From: an uncultured Methylococcaceae bacterium
GTDB lineage: Bacteria > Pseudomonadota > Gammaproteobacteria > Methylococcales > Methylomonadaceae
Assembly: GCA_903839795.1 (NCBI GenBank)
Contig: CAIMDR010000272.1
Location: forward strand, 1-8,750
Direction of reading: 5' to 3'
DNA length: 8,750 bases
Positions 8,178-8,750 of this stretch are shown piece after piece. Positions within the stretch are counted from its first letter, which is position 1; each line of letters begins with the position of its first letter. Under the pieces are notes generated by a model. The model ran no database searches, was not told where the DNA came from, and worked only from the letters and a program-made list of their open reading frames with translations. The translations under genes were made by a program, and so were the position numbers.

Positions 8178-8750
8178 ATGATAGAAAAAAATAAACCGGT
8201 TAAAACTCAACCGATCGCCATTTTCGGTGAAGTGCTTATCGACCAATTTCCTGATGGCCTGCAAGTATTGGGTGGGGCGCCTTTTAATGTGGCGTGGCAT
8301 CTTCAGGCTTTTGGTCAGGCTCCTTGTTTTATCAGTCGGATCGGTCATGATGGAGTGGGCGACAGCATCAGGCAGGCGATGGCGGCTTGGGGCATGGATC
8401 TTGAAAGCGTTCAAATTGACCCCGATTATCCTACCGGAACAGTCGACGTAACCTTTAATGATGGCGAACCCCATTATGAAATTCTGGCAAACCAGGCTTA
8501 TGATTTTATAGCCGCACAACCATTGAATTTAGCAACCGACTACCGAGTTCTTTATCACGGGACGCTGGCACTGCGTAATGCGGTTTCAGCACATGCACTT
8601 AATGTTTTAAAAGGACATCATACCGGCAAGATTTTTATTGATGTTAATTTAAGAGCGCCTTGGTGGCACAAAGAATCAGTTGAGCAGTGGCTGAGCAAAG
8701 CCAACTGGGTCAAGCTTAATCATGAAGAGTTAAAGCAATTGGCACCGCAA
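8178..8750 (+). CDS. PfkB/ribokinase-family carbohydrate kinase, N-terminal part (fructokinase-like)
   Basis: The first 191 residues are present; the gene runs off the right edge (family length is about 300). The N-terminus gives the first beta strand, IAIFGEVLIDQF (13-24), then the PfkB signature G32-G33-A34-P35-x-N37 with downstream G46 and SRIGHDGVGD (53-62). D155-x-N157-x-R159 (DVNLRAPWW) and VKLNHEEL (178-185) are typical of fructokinase-like members. The catalytic Asp of the C-terminal GAGD motif is beyond the window, so activity cannot be judged. The family phosphorylates sugars such as fructose in the cytoplasm using ATP; the sugar is not determined here. ATG 8178 is the first start after the in-frame TAA at 8166-8168. 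The only purine-rich site is GGGG at 8161-8164, 13 nt upstream, farther than ideal. It is separated from the efflux operon by 272 bp and is probably an independent unit. Confidence 0.9.
   Translation, partial: MIEKNKPVKTQPIAIFGEVLIDQFPDGLQVLGGAPFNVAWHLQAFGQAPCFISRIGHDGVGDSIRQAMAAWGMDLESVQIDPDYPTGTVDVTFNDGEPHYEILANQAYDFIAAQPLNLATDYRVLYHGTLALRNAVSAHALNVLKGHHTGKIFIDVNLRAPWWHKESVEQWLSKANWVKLNHEELKQLAPQ

Noticed and set aside
8227..8451. 74-codon + strand ORF in another frame of the kinase
   Set aside because: It is a frame shadow of the PfkB signature region and lacks a ribosome binding site.
8154..8519. 121-codon antisense ORF covering the kinase start
   Set aside because: The opposite strand encodes a clear PfkB N-terminus across the same bases. 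The antisense product has no recognisable motif, and its far end is set only by chance stops.

Overview
The window is dominated by one tightly packed operon on the + strand for a tripartite RND (resistance-nodulation-division) drug efflux system of the MdtABC type. In order it holds the last 44 codons of the periplasmic adaptor MdtA (1-136), the two paralogous inner-membrane pumps MdtB (142-3285) and MdtC (3285-6410), and a TolC/NodT-family outer-membrane lipoprotein channel (6427-7905). A 272-bp spacer follows, then the first 191 codons of a PfkB/ribokinase-family sugar kinase (8178 to the window edge).

The organism looks gammaproteobacterial. MdtB and MdtC resemble the E. coli proteins as I remember them over their whole length, base composition appears close to balanced, and the channel gene is linked as in Pseudomonas MuxABC-OpmB. 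A gammaproteobacterial methanotroph (Methylococcales) is possible, mainly because that group carries fructokinase-like PfkB genes in sucrose clusters. That is an impression, not something the window proves.

The four efflux genes work as one machine. MdtB and MdtC form a heterotrimeric proton-driven pump (B2C in E. coli), MdtA bridges the periplasm, and the outer-membrane factor gives the exit duct. Spacing is 5 bp (A/B), a 1-base stop/start overlap (B/C) and 16 bp (C/channel), so the genes are almost certainly co-transcribed from a promoter left of the window. No MdtD-like transporter or BaeSR-like two-component system follows. Both pumps keep the Asp-Asp pair of TM4 and the TM10 Lys used for proton relay, so both look functional.

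The spacer 7906-8177 holds two possible stem-loops, a weak terminator-like hairpin with a six-T run, and a weak sigma70-like promoter before the kinase. It also holds a 37-codon ORF that overlaps the kinase start. I saw no mobile element, CRISPR array, tRNA or rRNA. This is mostly an ordinary core-type region. The points most worth a second look are an extra-long loop in MdtC, the B/C translational junction, and the kinase leader.
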